Positions 29,291 to 40,900 of a stretch of DNA of 64,000 bases are shown here, in pieces. Every line of letters begins with the position of its first letter. The stretch's first letter is position 1. The translations under genes and the position numbers were made by a program. The DNA comes from Prevotellamassilia timonensis. Its GTDB lineage: Bacteria; Bacteroidota; Bacteroidia; Bacteroidales; Bacteroidaceae. The notes beneath the pieces are model-generated. The model was not told the origin of the DNA. It saw only the letters and a program-made list of their open reading frames with translations, and ran no database searches. The stretch is taken from contig NZ_LT629845.1 in assembly GCF_900106785.1 (NCBI RefSeq), positions 708,052 through 772,051 on the forward strand, written 5' to 3'.

Positions 29291-30621
29291 TTCTTAGCAG
29301 TATTCTTGTCTTTGAAGAGTTTTTCGCTTAAAGCGCACAATGCAGCTTTCTTATCTTGCTCACGAATTAAGAAAGAAATGTTGTGATTGCTGCCGCCATA
29401 TGAGATCATACGCACGGGTATATTGGCTAAAGCTTCTGTTACTAAAGTTTCAAATCCAACATTACCCCAACGCAAATCACCTACCACACAGATGATGCAC
29501 ATATTTTCGTCAATGCTTACTGTGCCATACTGTTTCAGTTCTTCAACAATGTTTGCCAAGTGTGCATTGTTATCAATAGTCAGGGTTACACCGACTTCGC
29601 TTGTTGTAACCATATCAACAGGAGTATGGTTTACTTCAAATGTTTCAAAAAGCTTGTGCAAGAAACCTGTTGCAAGCAACATACGCGATGAGACAATCTT
29701 GATGGCAGTGATATTGTCTTTAGCAGCGACGGCTTTGATGGTGCCTTTTTGCATCTGGTCGTTGATAATTGTACCAGGAGCAGAGGGGTCCATTGTGTTA
29801 AGCAATCGCACGGGCACCCCTGCATAGTGAGCTGGCTGAATGCAGGTAGGGTGCAGAATTTTAGCGCCGAAGTAAGCTAATTCTGCGGCTTCTTCAAAAT
29901 TAAGTTGACGTACAGGTGTTGTACCTTCAACAAAGCGCGGGTCGTTATTGTGCATACCATCAATGTCGGTCCAAATTTGTATTTCGTCAGCATGAAGTAC
30001 GGCACCTATCAGGCATGCAGTGTAATCAGAACCACCACGTTGCAAGTTGTCTATTTCGCCATTGATATTGCGGCAGATAAATCCTTGTGTGATGTAGAGG
30101 TCGTAGCCAGAATTCTTTTCAAGTATGTGGCTCAGGTTTTCTCTTATAAACGACATATCCGGCTCGCTATTAGCGTCAGTGCGCATATAGTCAAGCGCTG
30201 GTATCAGCATTACTTTAATGCCACATTCTTTCAAATAGTTAGTCACCATATTGGTGCTCATCAATTCGCCTTGTGCCAAAATCTCCTTTTCGAGAGCTGT
30301 ACTATAAGGTTTGGTTGTAAGGTCGTGCAAATGCATGAAAATGTCGTTGAGCAAGTTGTCTGTATGTTCAACATTTTCCTGCTTGCTGTACAGTTCTGAC
30401 ACATGTGTGCGGTATAGTGTGCGCAGCTTATTGATAACACTGCCTGCGCCCTCAAGATTTTTCTTCTTGATGTAGTCGGCTATCTCAACAAGCGAGTTCG
30501 TTGTACCCGACATGGCAGAAAGTACTACAATCTTGCGCTCTCCATCAGTAATAAGCTGGCAAACGTCCTTCATTCTTTGTGGCGTTCCTACTGATGTGCC
30601 ACCAAATTTCAGTATCTTCAT
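29287..30621 (-). CDS. lysC: Aspartate kinase
   Basis: Phosphorylates aspartate, the first step to lysine, threonine and methionine. 444 residues; KFGGTS at residues 4-9, SGTTN region near 40, YFGAKILHP at about 250-258, and two ACT domains (about 310-440; VDMVTTSEVGVTLTID) that normally bind lysine for feedback control. It is a monofunctional kinase without a homoserine dehydrogenase domain. Located 58 bases downstream of ftsE and overlapping lysA by 4 bases. No lysine riboswitch was recognised in the short upstream gap. Confidence 0.95.
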   Translation of the reverse strand: MKILKFGGTSVGTPQRMKDVCQLITDGERKIVVLSAMSGTTNSLVEIADYIKKKNLEGAGSVINKLRTLYRTHVSELYSKQENVEHTDNLLNDIFMHLHDLTTKPYSTALEKEILAQGELMSTNMVTNYLKECGIKVMLIPALDYMRTDANSEPDMSFIRENLSHILEKNSGYDLYITQGFICRNINGEIDNLQRGGSDYTACLIGAVLHADEIQIWTDIDGMHNNDPRFVEGTTPVRQLNFEEAAELAYFGAKILHPTCIQPAHYAGVPVRLLNTMDPSAPGTIINDQMQKGTIKAVAAKDNITAIKIVSSRMLLATGFLHKLFETFEVNHTPVDMVTTSEVGVTLTIDNNAHLANIVEELKQYGTVSIDENMCIICVVGDLRWGNVGFETLVTEALANIPVRMISYGGSNHNISFLIREQDKKAALCALSEKLFKDKNTAKK

Positions 30622-30679
30622 TGTGTGTGCGTATTTATTGAGGTTATAAAGGTTTATTGTTTAATTTGTAAGAGTTATC

Positions 30680-31339
30680 TTATTGTTCTTCGCTAATGCT
30701 ACCATCTTTGCAGCGGTATACAACACCCGGGAATTCTTCCAGCAAGTTCATGTTGTGTGTAACCATAACCACAGCACTACCTTGTTCGCGTACACTCTGC
30801 AGTATTCGCATTATTTGGCGACTGGTTTCGGGATCAAGGTTGCCGATAGGTTCGTCTGCTAACACAATCTTGGGGTTGTTGAGCAAAGCTCGAGCAATAC
30901 AAACACGTTGTTGCTCGCCGCCAGACAATTCATGCGGATAACGGTCCAATTTGTCATAAAGTTCCACACGCTCAAGAACCTCTTTGATACGTTGAGGGCG
31001 TTCCTTCTTTTTGCAGCCCGTAGCTTTTAATACGAAATCAAGGTTTTGCCCGATTGTTAACTCGTGTAATAACTGAAAATCTTGGAAAACAATTCCCAAC
31101 TGACGGCGTAATAAGGGCAGGTGTTTACGCTTGAGCTTGGTCATGTCGTAATTTAGCACTTGAGCCTTTCCTTCGGTGATGGGCAACTCGCCATATATGG
31201 CTTTTAGCAGCGAACTTTTTCCGCTGCCGACTTTGCCTACAATATAAATAAAGTCGTTATCGTCAACACAGAAATCTACGCCATTGAGTATGGGGTGATC
31301 ATCGTGTCGTAACGATACATTTTGCAGTTGTATCAGCAT
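30680..31339 (-). CDS. ftsE: Cell-division ABC transporter ATPase FtsE
   Basis: 219-residue ABC ATPase: Walker A GKVGSGKS (residues 35-42), Q-loop FQDFQLL, signature LSGGEQQR, Walker B IVLADEPIGNLD, H-loop VTHN. The short length and N-terminal sequence match FtsE, which with FtsX controls peptidoglycan hydrolases at the septum. No ftsX is next to it, which is common in Bacteroidetes. It lies between lepA (38 bases upstream) and lysC. Confidence 0.88.
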   Translation of the reverse strand: MLIQLQNVSLRHDDHPILNGVDFCVDDNDFIYIVGKVGSGKSSLLKAIYGELPITEGKAQVLNYDMTKLKRKHLPLLRRQLGIVFQDFQLLHELTIGQNLDFVLKATGCKKKERPQRIKEVLERVELYDKLDRYPHELSGGEQQRVCIARALLNNPKIVLADEPIGNLDPETSRQIMRILQSVREQGSAVVMVTHNMNLLEEFPGVVYRCKDGSISEEQ

Positions 31340-31377
31340 AATTGATAATATTACAAAGGGATACTACGAAAGCCTGT

Positions 31378-33159
31378 TTAATCCAGTTTCAACACTGCGA
31401 GGAAAGCCTTTTGGGGAACCTGCACGTTACCAATCTCTTTCATACGCTTCTTGCCGCGTTTTTGTTTTTCGAGCAATTTACGTTTACGGCTGATATCACC
31501 GCCATAACATTTTGCAGTTACGTCCTTGCGCACTTGCTTTACGGTTTCGCGTGCAATGATTTTAGCACCTATAGCGGCCTGAATGGCAATATCAAATTGC
31601 TGGCGTGGCAATAATTCCTTCAGTTTCTCGCACATACGACGACCGAAGTATACCGAATTGTCAACATGTGTCAATGTCGAAAGGGCATCAACGGGTTCGC
31701 CATTAAGCAGAATGTCAAGTTTAACGAGTTTAGATGGTCTGAAACCGATGGGGTGGTAGTCAAATGAAGCATACCCCTTTGAGATGCTCTTCAGTTTGTC
31801 ATAGAAGTCTATCACGATTTCGGCCAGAGGCATATCGTAATATAATTCGACACGGTCTCCCGAAACATATTCTTGCTTAACCAATTCTCCACGCTTGCCA
31901 AGACACAATGTCATGATGTTTCCTATATATTCGGTACGTGTAATAATTGATGCACGAATGTATGGTTCTTCTATGTGGTCAATTTCTGTTTGATCTGGCA
32001 TTCCTGCCGGATTATGAACTTCCTTCATTTCGCCATGCTTGTCGTAAATGTTGTAACTTACATTAGGCACGGTTGTGATAACATTCATGTTGAATTCGCG
32101 ATCAAGGCGTTCTTGCACAATTTCCATGTGTAGAAGCCCTAAAAATCCACATCTGAAACCAAATCCAAGTGCGACAGACGACTCCGGTTGGAATGTGAGT
32201 GAGGCATCATTAAGCTGCAGTTTTTCCAAACTGGCTCGAAGTTGTTCAAAATCCTCTGTTTCAATTGGGTAAACGCCTGCAAAGACCATAGGTTTAACCT
32301 CTTCAAAGCCTTCGATAGCCTTTTTGCAAGGATTAGCTACTGACGTAATAGTATCTCCCACTTTAACCTCGGTAGCTGTCTTTATACCGCTTACGATATA
32401 GCCAACATCGCCGCAGTGCAGTTCCTTGCGTGGCGACAAATCCATTTTGAGGACGCCAATTTCATCAGCATGGTAGCTCTTTTGCGTATTTACAAAAATG
32501 ACATCTTCGTCCTTGTGTATACTGCCGTTGACTATCTTGAAATAAGCTATTATTCCGCGGAATGGGTTGAATACAGAGTCGAAGATGAGTGCTTGTAACG
32601 GGGCTTTTTCGTCACCGGTGGGGGAGGGAATGCGTTCAATTACAGCGTTGAGGATATCGTCAACACCTTCACCTGTTTTACCCGATGCACGAATGATTTC
32701 TTCGCGCTTGCAACCTAATAAATCTATAATTTCGTCCTCAACCTCCTCTGGCATAGAGTTGACCATATCGCACTTACTGAGCACAGGAATTATTTCAAGA
32801 TTGTGCTCGATGGCCATATACAGATTTGAGATAGTTTGAGCCTGTACGCCTTGTGTAGAGTCAACCAAAAGCAAACAACCTTCACACGCAGCTATGCTTC
32901 GCGACACTTCGTAGGCAAAGTCCACGTGCCCCGGAGTATCTATAAGGTTTAGATGAAATGTCTCATCCTTATATGTGTATTCCATCTGAATAGCATGGCT
33001 CTTGATAGTGATACCGCGTTCGCGTTCCAAATCCATATCATCAAGCATTTGCCCCTCAGTCACCTTTACAGTTTGAGTGTGCTCAAGCAGCCGGTCGGCC
33101 AGAGTGCTCTTGCCATGGTCTATGTGCGCAATAATGCAAAAGTTGCGTATGTGTTTCAT
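31378..33159 (-). CDS. lepA: Elongation factor 4 (LepA)
   Basis: 593-residue translational GTPase. G1 AHIDHGKST (11-19), G2 RERGIT, G3 DTPGHVDF, G4 SKCD in place of the usual NKxD, and the LepA-specific C-terminal domain ([20 protein letters not shown], about 555-575). It acts on ribosomes in translocation or assembly. Length is normal. Confidence 0.97.
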   Translation of the reverse strand: MKHIRNFCIIAHIDHGKSTLADRLLEHTQTVKVTEGQMLDDMDLERERGITIKSHAIQMEYTYKDETFHLNLIDTPGHVDFAYEVSRSIAACEGCLLLVDSTQGVQAQTISNLYMAIEHNLEIIPVLSKCDMVNSMPEEVEDEIIDLLGCKREEIIRASGKTGEGVDDILNAVIERIPSPTGDEKAPLQALIFDSVFNPFRGIIAYFKIVNGSIHKDEDVIFVNTQKSYHADEIGVLKMDLSPRKELHCGDVGYIVSGIKTATEVKVGDTITSVANPCKKAIEGFEEVKPMVFAGVYPIETEDFEQLRASLEKLQLNDASLTFQPESSVALGFGFRCGFLGLLHMEIVQERLDREFNMNVITTVPNVSYNIYDKHGEMKEVHNPAGMPDQTEIDHIEEPYIRASIITRTEYIGNIMTLCLGKRGELVKQEYVSGDRVELYYDMPLAEIVIDFYDKLKSISKGYASFDYHPIGFRPSKLVKLDILLNGEPVDALSTLTHVDNSVYFGRRMCEKLKELLPRQQFDIAIQAAIGAKIIARETVKQVRKDVTAKCYGGDISRKRKLLEKQKRGKKRMKEIGNVQVPQKAFLAVLKLD

Positions 33160-33235
33160 TTCTTTTCAGGAATGAGTTGTTGTAATTCGTTTGTTGTGTA
33201 GAGAAAAAGGGATTGTATGGTAATTTGTACCATTG

Positions 33236-33787
33236 TCAAAACTTATCTGCTTCGTCAAAGCTGACAGCATGTTTCAAGTCCTTGTCGCTGAGCACGACTT
33301 CTGCTCCCTTTATAGGCCAATCTATGCCAATGGAAGGATCTGCATAGTGTATAGAGCATTCAGTTTCGGGGGCATAGCGATTATCTACCTTATATGTGAA
33401 CACAGCAGTATCGCTCAGTACTTGGAACCCGTGTGCAAATCCTCTGGGTATGAACAGCTGACGTTTGTTCTCATCAGACAATTCTACCATGACATATTTA
33501 CCAAAAGTTGGCGAATTCTTGCGAAGATCTACAGCCACATCTACAACTGTACCTTGCAGAACTCTTACCAATTTGGCTTGTGAAGCTTCGCCCTTCTGAA
33601 AATGCAGCCCACGTAATACACCGCGGCTCGACATTGATTGGTTATCTTGTACGAAGTGTACGTCATGGCCAATATGTTTATTAAAATCCTCCTCGCGCCA
33701 TGTTTCCATAAAATAACCGCGAGAGTCCTCAAAGACGCGTGGCTCCAATATCCACACATCAGGTATGTTTGTCTTGATATATTCCAT
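33236..33787 (-). CDS. rmlC: dTDP-4-dehydrorhamnose 3,5-epimerase
   Basis: 183-residue cupin enzyme of dTDP-L-rhamnose synthesis. Catalytic His in LRGLHFQ (about residue 61), VVDVAVDLRKNSPTFGK, FIPRGFAHGF and the region YKVDNRYAPETE with the catalytic Tyr are present. It lies 19 bases downstream of clpC and 76 upstream of lepA; rmlA, rmlB and rmlD are not in the window. Rhamnose made with its help could feed the nearby exopolysaccharide locus, which is on the other strand. Confidence 0.93.
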   Translation of the reverse strand: MEYIKTNIPDVWILEPRVFEDSRGYFMETWREEDFNKHIGHDVHFVQDNQSMSSRGVLRGLHFQKGEASQAKLVRVLQGTVVDVAVDLRKNSPTFGKYVMVELSDENKRQLFIPRGFAHGFQVLSDTAVFTYKVDNRYAPETECSIHYADPSIGIDWPIKGAEVVLSDKDLKHAVSFDEADKF

Positions 33788-33806
33788 GATGATGTTAATT
33801 CATATT

Positions 33807-36338
33807 TTATATTGCACTTGTAAGTCCGGCAACCACAATTTTATCGTCACTGACTTTAGCTGTAAAATCTTTTTGTTCGGGGTGTTCCATCATGTAGTCG
33901 CATAAGGCGTCTTCCAAATGATGCTGTATAGATCGTTTGAGTGAGCGCGCTCCATACTGTGCGTCAAAGCCTTTCTTTACAAGGAAATCCCGCACATCGT
34001 TATCTAAATGAAGCGTATATCCATTGTGGCCCAATCGTTTGGACAGATCCTGCAATTCCAAGTCTGCAATTTTAAGTGCACTATCACTATTTAGGGGATT
34101 AAACATGATAATGTCGTCCAACCTGTTCAGAAATTCTGGCGCAAATTGCTTACGAAGGGCTTTAAGTACGATACTTTCTGCCGCTTCACCTGAAATTTCG
34201 CCAGCAACACGCTCAAATCCCAATCCATTACCAAATTCACGCAATTGGCGTGTACCGCTATTCGAGGTAAGAATAATGATAGTGTTGCGAAAATCAACCG
34301 TAGTGCCGTTACCATCGGTCAAGCGTCCCTCGTCCATTACTTGAAGCAGCGTGTTGAACACGTCACTATGAGCTTTCTCTATTTCGTCTAATAAGATAAC
34401 CGAGTAGGGGTGGCGACGTACGCGTTCAGTAAGTTGTCCGCCCTCTTCATATCCAACGTATCCAGGAGGGGCGCCTACCAAGCGGCTCACGCTATATTTC
34501 TCACCGTATTCGCTCATGTCTATTCGAATAAGTGCATCTTTCGAGCCGAACATCTGCTCTGCAAGACATTTTACCAAATGCGTCTTACCAACACCTGTCG
34601 GTCCTACGAACAGAAATGTGCCAATGGGACGATCATTGCCTTTAAGACCAATTCTGCTACGTGTTATAGCGCGTGTAAGGCGTTCAACCGCCTTGTCCTG
34701 TGCTATAACGCGGGCGTTTAACGTTTGTCGCATACCCTTGAGCCTTTCAGTCTCGTTAGCGGCAACACGGGTAGCGGGTACGCCACTCATCATAGACACA
34801 ACTTCTGCTACTACGTTTTCGTTCACTTCGGCAGGATTCTCTTGTTGCTGCGCCTGCCATTCTTGTGTCATTCTTTCAAGTTCGATTGTTAGCGTTTGCA
34901 CTTGATCGCGCAAGTTAGCGGCAAGTTCATAGTTTTGGTCTTGAGCAGCTTGTTGCTTTTGGCTGCGCAACGATTCTATATCTTTCTCTTTTTCTTCAAT
35001 AAACTTTGGCGTTCCTGCACCTTCTAAATGCATACGTGCTCCAGCTTCGTCCATTGCATCAATGGCTTTGTCAGGTAGAGCTCTGTCTGTAATATAACGC
35101 GATGTGAGGTCTACACAAGCTTTCAGAGCATCATCGGTATACGACACATTGTGATGTTGCTCGTAGCGGCCTTTGATGTTATGCAAAATGGTCAGCGTCT
35201 CCTCTTGAGTTGTTGGTTCAAGCATTACTTTTTGGAAACGCCTGTCAAGCGCGCCATCTTTTTCGATTGTCTTTTTGAACTCATTGGTCGTTGTGGCACC
35301 AATACATTGTACTTCGCCACGAGCCAACGCTGGTTTCAGTATATTTGCTGCGTCAAGGCTACCAGGTGCAGATCCTGCGCCAATAATAGTATGTATCTCG
35401 TCTATGAATAAAACAATTTCGGGGTGTGCTTTAAGTTCTTTGATGAGTCGTCGCAATCGTTCTTCGAATTGGCCTCTATACTGCGTGCCAGCAACGATTG
35501 TAGCCATATTAAGTGCCACTATACGTTTGTTGGTCAACAGATGTGGGACGCGATGATGGGCTATTTGATCGGCCAAGCCTTCAACTATAGCACTTTTGCC
35601 CACGCCTGGTTTGCCTATGATTATAGGATTGTTCTTTTTGCGTCGGCAAAGGATTTGTACAACACGCAGGATTTCCTTTTCACGACCAACAACTGGGTCC
35701 AGGCCGCCCTTTGCTGCTACGGCGGTAAGATCTGTGCCGAAATTATCAATAACAGGGGTGTCGCTATTCGATTTTGTTCTGACATTCTCTTTTGCCTGGC
35801 TGTTCATGTTGCTACCTTCACTCGAATTGTCGTTAGGGTAGGGTGAATCGTCCTCATTTGGAAAGCTAAAATCATCTGACACTTTGTTGGCTGCACTTTC
35901 TTCTTGCAATTTAGCATAATCGGCACCAAAATCTGCGAGTAATTTCTTCGCCTCATTTTGTCTGTCGTGCAACAGAGCAAGAAGCACCAACTCTGAACTT
36001 TCTTTCTTTCCATTGGCTAACTTGTCTTCAAGTACGACCAACTTCATGACGCGAGTGCAATCGGCATCAAGTGGTATATCGTCGCTGTTATATGTCTGCG
36101 GTTGTACCGAGTTTTCTTCACCAACCAATTCTTTGTGGCTACTCAATACTTTTTTAATTTCGCTTTCAAGTTTCTCGGTGTCAATATTCATTTTCTTGAG
36201 CATTAACTGCACTCGTTCATTCTCTATTGCACTTAGCAAAAGGCAGAGCGAACTCACACGCAGTAGATTAAACTGAATGGCGATGTTTTTGCTCTGATTG
36301 ATGATACGGGCTGTACCCGCAGGTATTTCGTAACTCAT
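33807..36338 (-). CDS. clpC: ClpC-type AAA+ unfoldase
   Basis: 843 residues. Clp N domain (1-145, divergent), D1 ATPase with GKPGVGKS (about 243) and [12 protein letters not shown], a UVR-like middle segment (about 450-500), D2 ATPase with GPTGVGKTH (about 576) and [14 protein letters not shown] loop (about 699) matches the position and sequence of the ClpP-binding loop, so it should feed substrates to ClpP. A strong promoter lies about 90 bases upstream. Confidence 0.92.
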   Translation of the reverse strand: MSYEIPAGTARIINQSKNIAIQFNLLRVSSLCLLLSAIENERVQLMLKKMNIDTEKLESEIKKVLSSHKELVGEENSVQPQTYNSDDIPLDADCTRVMKLVVLEDKLANGKKESSELVLLALLHDRQNEAKKLLADFGADYAKLQEESAANKVSDDFSFPNEDDSPYPNDNSSEGSNMNSQAKENVRTKSNSDTPVIDNFGTDLTAVAAKGGLDPVVGREKEILRVVQILCRRKKNNPIIIGKPGVGKSAIVEGLADQIAHHRVPHLLTNKRIVALNMATIVAGTQYRGQFEERLRRLIKELKAHPEIVLFIDEIHTIIGAGSAPGSLDAANILKPALARGEVQCIGATTTNEFKKTIEKDGALDRRFQKVMLEPTTQEETLTILHNIKGRYEQHHNVSYTDDALKACVDLTSRYITDRALPDKAIDAMDEAGARMHLEGAGTPKFIEEKEKDIESLRSQKQQAAQDQNYELAANLRDQVQTLTIELERMTQEWQAQQQENPAEVNENVVAEVVSMMSGVPATRVAANETERLKGMRQTLNARVIAQDKAVERLTRAITRSRIGLKGNDRPIGTFLFVGPTGVGKTHLVKCLAEQMFGSKDALIRIDMSEYGEKYSVSRLVGAPPGYVGYEEGGQLTERVRRHPYSVILLDEIEKAHSDVFNTLLQVMDEGRLTDGNGTTVDFRNTIIILTSNSGTRQLREFGNGLGFERVAGEISGEAAESIVLKALRKQFAPEFLNRLDDIIMFNPLNSDSALKIADLELQDLSKRLGHNGYTLHLDNDVRDFLVKKGFDAQYGARSLKRSIQHHLEDALCDYMMEHPEQKDFTAKVSDDKIVVAGLTSAI

Positions 36339-36426
36339 AATTATTAGCTATTGTGTTGTTTGTATGTGTTTTGTATGACGTATGCATACTTCATGCCAAA
36401 GTCATTATGACACATTGTTCAGATTG

Positions 36427-36456
36427 CAAAGTTAACATTTGCGATTATATAAACAA
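36427..36456 (-). promoter_or_regulatory. Bacteroidetes-type promoter of clpC
   Basis: Minus strand: TTG (36456-36454), 19 bases, TAACTTTG (36434-36427). Exact consensus fit with ideal spacing; leader of about 85 bases. No inverted repeat typical of a HrcA or CtsR site is seen next to it. Confidence 0.75.
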
Positions 36457-36968
36457 AGTGTTTGAAAGAAAGAAACGACATCTTTAATTGAAGTTCAAGT
36501 AATTTTTCCCGTTTTAGACTTACGTTAAAGAGCGATGCTACTTAACATCTAAGCTGCTTTATGTTGTTTTGTCCTGTCTGATACACAACGTCATTTATAA
36601 CTTGTAATAAAGTATTACATTAATATGATTATGTGGATTTTTCAATGTTTTTGCACGTGAAAGGGCACTCGTTGTACATGATTAAATATATCTTGACAGG
36701 GGAAAGCATAAAATAGCATGTGCCAGTTAATGCACGTGGCTCCATCAAACTTGTGCTTTGTTTGCTTTTATGAGCTTTTGTGTGGTCTGATCGTTGATTT
36801 AGACCTAAACAACTCTAATCCTTGGAAATAGTTTTGTATATTTGCAATATTTTTGTGATACACACGTTTTAATTATGCTGCAAGCACTGCGATGACAGTT
36901 GAGGTGTTTAGACGTGTTTGGCAAAAATAGATATTAAAGTAAAAAACGAAAAAGACAACTATTAATAC
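36457..36968 (+). other. Gene-free leader region of the exopolysaccharide locus
   Basis: About 510 AT-rich bases between the divergent clpC promoter and the export gene. A possible -7 box TATATTTG (36837-36844) is present but lacks a well-placed TTG. Two CACGTG sites (about 36654 and 36733) lie upstream. No UpxY/NusG-like antiterminator gene, which opens many Bacteroides capsule loci, is found here. No other structure was recognised. Confidence 0.4.
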
Positions 36969-39497
36969 ATGACACTTAAGAAGTTTGCATTATTCCTCGC
37001 GCTATCTATTAGTGTATCGCTTCCTATGATTGCGCAATCAGGCATGACTGACAGCCAAGTTATGCAGTTCATGATACGTGAAAACGAGCGAGGCACATCG
37101 CGAGATCAAATTGTTACCAAACTGATCGAGCGAGGGGTTAGTATTGACCAAATTAGGCGCATTCGCACAAATTACGAAAAGCAGAAAAAAGGCACTGTTG
37201 TAGGTGCACGCGACATAAGTGGTAAATCAACCGGCAATGATCGCACTCGTAAAAATAATGGTGATAAACGAGAGGAGAAGCTTGAAGGCATGTCGCAACG
37301 TGAAGGCGCTTCGGTGCGTGTAGATGAAAGTAGTATGTCTGCCGTCCAGTTGAAACGCTACAAACGTGAACAGAAAAGCGAATATCTGGACGAAATGGAA
37401 GACTTGCTTCCAGATTCTCTTGAGAATTTGAAATTGCCAGAAGATGAACTGCGCGAAACAAAGAAAAAGAAAAAAATAGAGGTCTTTGGGCGCAACATCT
37501 TCAACAACCGTAAGTTGAGCTTTGAACCCAATATGAATATTGCAACGCCACAAGATTATCGCTTGGGGCCAGGTGATGCTGTATATGTTGATGTATGGGG
37601 TGCCTCACAGCAACGTTTTGAAAGTACAGTTTCGCCCGATGGAACGATAAATATTGAAAATTACGGGCCGGTTGATGTAGATGGGCTTACAGTGGCACAA
37701 GCTAATCATAGGCTGCGTGCAACACTTGGTAAACGCTATGGCGGGTCTAATATTCGTCTGACCGTGGGACAAACCAAGACCATTACAGTAGACGTCATGG
37801 GCGAGGTGCAAGTGCCCGGCACTTATACACTTTCGGCTTTTGCCACCGTGTTTAATGCTTTATATATGGCAGGTGGTACAAATGACATTGGTACACTACG
37901 TAACATCAAGATCTTTCGAAACAAGCGTTTGATTTCAACATGCGACATCTATGATTACATTTTGAATGGAAACATGAAGGGTAATGTGCGTTTGGCTTCG
38001 GGTGACGTGATTGTAGTCGGTGCCTATGAGTGTCTTGTCAATATTACAGGTAAGGTAAAGCGCCCCATGTACTACGAAATGAAAGAGAAGGAAAGTGTGG
38101 GTACGCTCATCAAGTATGCTGGTGGATTTACCGGTGATGCCTATCAAGGCAATATAAATTTGATGCGCAAAGCTGGCGGCGAACTTTCTGTCTACTCCAT
38201 CGATGAGTTCGAACGCAATTCGTTCCATTTGGCTGACGGCGATTCTGTCTCGGTGGACAGTACGCTGCAACGTTATCGCAATATGGTAGAAATAAAAGGT
38301 GCCGTAATGCGTCCTGGTAAATATCAGATGGACGGCAATATCACAACGATTCGTCAATTGATAGAGGCTGCAGGTGGTTTGAGCGAAGATGCCTTCACAA
38401 CCCGTGCGTTTATTCACAGAATGAAGGAAGACCGTACATTGGAGGTTATTGACGTAGATGTAAAGGGTATAATGGATCATTCGGTAGCAGACATCACGCT
38501 GAAGAACGAGGACGTATTCTTTATTCCTTCAACAAAACTGATGCAGGAAGAACGCACGTTATCGATTATCGGCGAGATTAACTACCCTGGCGTGTATAAT
38601 TACGCAGAGAATACATCGTTGGAAACCTTTATTTTGCAAGCTGGTGGACTTAAAGATGCCGCATCGCTCATCAAGGTGGACGTGTCGCGTCGCCTACGTA
38701 ACCAAGAGGCTGATCATTCAGGAACACAGGTGGCGCAGACTTTCAGTTTTTCACTTAAAGATGGATTCGTAATAGATGGCACGCCGGGCTTCATTCTTGA
38801 ACCTTTTGACGAAGTGTATGTGCGTCGTTCACCAGGTTATGTGCCTCAACAGCATGTGTCAATAGAAGGTGAAATCACTTTTGCGGGTGTATACACGCTT
38901 CGTAATAAGGGTATGCGTTTGAGCGATTTAGTGCGCGAGGCTGGTGGTTTGACAAATGAGGCTTATGCCAAGGGCGCTCATCTTGAGCGCACTTTGACAC
39001 AGGCAGAACGAATTAAACAACAATCATTGGTAAAACTGGCCGTGAGTGACTCGTTGGATATGAAACGCATCGAGATGAGTAATACACAAATGGTCGGAAT
39101 TAACCTTGACCAAGCAATGAAGAATCCTGGTTCGGATCAATGGGATTTGGTATTGCGCGAGGGCGACCGATTAGTTATTCCACAATATAATAACACCATT
39201 ACAATCAATGGACAAGTAATGTATCCTAATTCAGTCGCTTATAAGGAAGGTGCAAGCTTGTCATACTACATCAATCAATCGGGTGGCTACGGATTACGCG
39301 CTAAAACGAATCGCGTATTTGCTGTAAACATGAATGGTACGGTTACTCGAGTTAAATCTGCAAAAGATATTACGCCTGGTTGCACCATAGTAGTTCCGGC
39401 TAAGGGTAAAAAGCAACGCCTGTCGTTTGGTGAGATATTATCTTTGGGATCAATGACAGCTACATTGGGAACCGTTATTGCGACACTCGTGAAATAA
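36969..39497 (+). CDS. Polysaccharide export protein (Wza-like, six SLBB domains)
   Basis: 842 residues with signal peptide (MTLKKFALFLALSISVSLPM...). After a charged, coiled region (about 40-175) comes the polysaccharide-export motif YRLGPGDAVYVDVWG (about 195-209) and six SLBB domains that begin GEVQVPGTY, GKVKRPMYY, GAVMRPGKY, GEINYPGVY, GEITFAGVY and GQVMYPNSV. The last 20 residues form a hydrophobic helix (SMTATLGTVIATLVK) that may cross the outer membrane. No lipobox Cys, unlike E. coli Wza. It should form the export channel for the polymer. First gene of the locus, followed by a strong hairpin. Confidence 0.9.
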   Translation: MTLKKFALFLALSISVSLPMIAQSGMTDSQVMQFMIRENERGTSRDQIVTKLIERGVSIDQIRRIRTNYEKQKKGTVVGARDISGKSTGNDRTRKNNGDKREEKLEGMSQREGASVRVDESSMSAVQLKRYKREQKSEYLDEMEDLLPDSLENLKLPEDELRETKKKKKIEVFGRNIFNNRKLSFEPNMNIATPQDYRLGPGDAVYVDVWGASQQRFESTVSPDGTINIENYGPVDVDGLTVAQANHRLRATLGKRYGGSNIRLTVGQTKTITVDVMGEVQVPGTYTLSAFATVFNALYMAGGTNDIGTLRNIKIFRNKRLISTCDIYDYILNGNMKGNVRLASGDVIVVGAYECLVNITGKVKRPMYYEMKEKESVGTLIKYAGGFTGDAYQGNINLMRKAGGELSVYSIDEFERNSFHLADGDSVSVDSTLQRYRNMVEIKGAVMRPGKYQMDGNITTIRQLIEAAGGLSEDAFTTRAFIHRMKEDRTLEVIDVDVKGIMDHSVADITLKNEDVFFIPSTKLMQEERTLSIIGEINYPGVYNYAENTSLETFILQAGGLKDAASLIKVDVSRRLRNQEADHSGTQVAQTFSFSLKDGFVIDGTPGFILEPFDEVYVRRSPGYVPQQHVSIEGEITFAGVYTLRNKGMRLSDLVREAGGLTNEAYAKGAHLERTLTQAERIKQQSLVKLAVSDSLDMKRIEMSNTQMVGINLDQAMKNPGSDQWDLVLREGDRLVIPQYNNTITINGQVMYPNSVAYKEGASLSYYINQSGGYGLRAKTNRVFAVNMNGTVTRVKSAKDITPGCTIVVPAKGKKQRLSFGEILSLGSMTATLGTVIATLVK

Positions 39498-39523
39498 CAT
39501 CAACTTGAGATAAATGCAATAAT

Positions 39524-39575
39524 CATAAATTCGGTTCTGTAGTACAATACATAAGTATGCAGAACCGAATTTATG
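39524..39575. terminator. Strong hairpin between the export gene and the glycan genes
   Basis: Perfect 16-bp stem CATAAATTCGGTTCTG (39524-39539) with CAGAACCGAATTTATG (39560-39575), loop 20. No T-run follows, so it may be an mRNA-stabilising 3' structure or a partial terminator inside the locus. Confidence 0.65.
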
Positions 39576-39672
39576 AGACTATAATACAGGCACGAACACA
39601 ATATATACTTATACAATAATAGATTAGTTGGTGTGCCGCACATGTACACTTCTTCTTTTGAAACTTGCGATT

Positions 39673-40752
39673 ATGCTTTTATTTTATCCTATTATAACCA
39701 TGTTAGTTAGTGCACTGGTAACGGTAATATCCATGCCGCTACTTTTGCGTTTTTGTCAAGAACGTGGATTGTTTGACATGCCCAACGAACGAAAGATTCA
39801 TCACAACAAAATTCCGCGATTGGGTGGTGTGTTATTTGCACCAGCAACGGTTATTGGCATAGGTGTTTCTATTCTTGTAATGATGGCGCTGAAGGATAAT
39901 TGGCTGCCATCTATGGCCGAGCCAGCATTATTCCTGTTCTTTGGTATGTTCTTGATATATATCATTGGCTTATTAGATGATATTTTAGGTCTCGATGCAA
40001 AAATAAAGTTTGGCACCCAGCTGGTGGCATCATTCTTTATGCCATTTTGCCATTTGTACATAAATAACCTGTACGGTTTTTGTGGCATTTACGAGATATC
40101 AACATGGGTTGGCTATCCATTAACGATATTGCTTTCATTACTAATAATCAATGCGTTTAATCTGATAGACGGTATAGATGGATTAGCCTCTGGGCTTGGC
40201 GTCATTGCATTGGGCGTTTATTCATACTTGTTTGCAAGTCTTGGTAGCGTGGTTTTTACGGTTTTCTCTATGGGACTATTGGGAACCATGATGGCATTTA
40301 TGTACTTCAACCTTTTTGGAAATGCTGAGAAGTTTACTAAAACCTTCATGGGGGATACTGGAAGTTTGATATTGGGTTACTCAATAACATATTTATCCAT
40401 TAAGTACAGTATGTACAACCCGCAGGTTTTTCCCGTGCAGTCATGTCCTATATTGGTAGCATATACATTGGTGCTGGTTCCTGTATTAGATTTAATTCGA
40501 GTGGCAATAGAACGCGTGTCGATTGGCAAGGGAATGTTCACACCTGACAAGCGGCATATCCATCATCTTTGTATGGCCGCAGGTATGTCTATGCACAAAG
40601 CATTGGCTTTCATTTTGTCACTGCAATTTGCATTCGACTTATTGAATTTGGTACTGTTTAAGTACTTATCGGTTCCGACAACGCTTATCGTCTTACTTAA
40701 TGTGGCCGTATATGTACTTGTCGTTATACTTCTAAAGAAACGTAATGTATAA
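39673..40752 (+). CDS. Undecaprenyl-phosphate sugar-1-phosphate transferase (WecA/MraY family)
   Basis: 359 residues from the ATG at 39673; a TTG 45 bases upstream is in frame but a weaker start. About 10-11 membrane helices. Family motifs: LLDDILGLDAK (Mg-binding Asp pair), NAFNLIDGIDGLASGLG and MGDTGSLILGY; a final HIHH (KRHIHHL) is the carbohydrate-recognition loop typical of WecA rather than MraY. It should transfer GlcNAc-1-P (or a related sugar) to undecaprenyl phosphate and so start each repeat unit. Confidence 0.9.
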   Translation: MLLFYPIITMLVSALVTVISMPLLLRFCQERGLFDMPNERKIHHNKIPRLGGVLFAPATVIGIGVSILVMMALKDNWLPSMAEPALFLFFGMFLIYIIGLLDDILGLDAKIKFGTQLVASFFMPFCHLYINNLYGFCGIYEISTWVGYPLTILLSLLIINAFNLIDGIDGLASGLGVIALGVYSYLFASLGSVVFTVFSMGLLGTMMAFMYFNLFGNAEKFTKTFMGDTGSLILGYSITYLSIKYSMYNPQVFPVQSCPILVAYTLVLVPVLDLIRVAIERVSIGKGMFTPDKRHIHHLCMAAGMSMHKALAFILSLQFAFDLLNLVLFKYLSVPTTLIVLLNVAVYVLVVILLKKRNV

Positions 40753-40900
40753 AACATTGATCGCTCTTTTGGAACGCCAATTAGGATTTCCCTACAAACG
40801 AAACGACCCGTTAGAATTTATTTACTAACTTTGCAACAATGCGTTTTTTACTATCTGTTGAGAACAAATAACGTGTTGACTAAAGAACATTTAATTTGAT

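Noticed and set aside
36339..36968. Invertible promoter for the exopolysaccharide locus
   Set aside because: No pair of inverted repeats of suitable length was found around the candidate -7 box.
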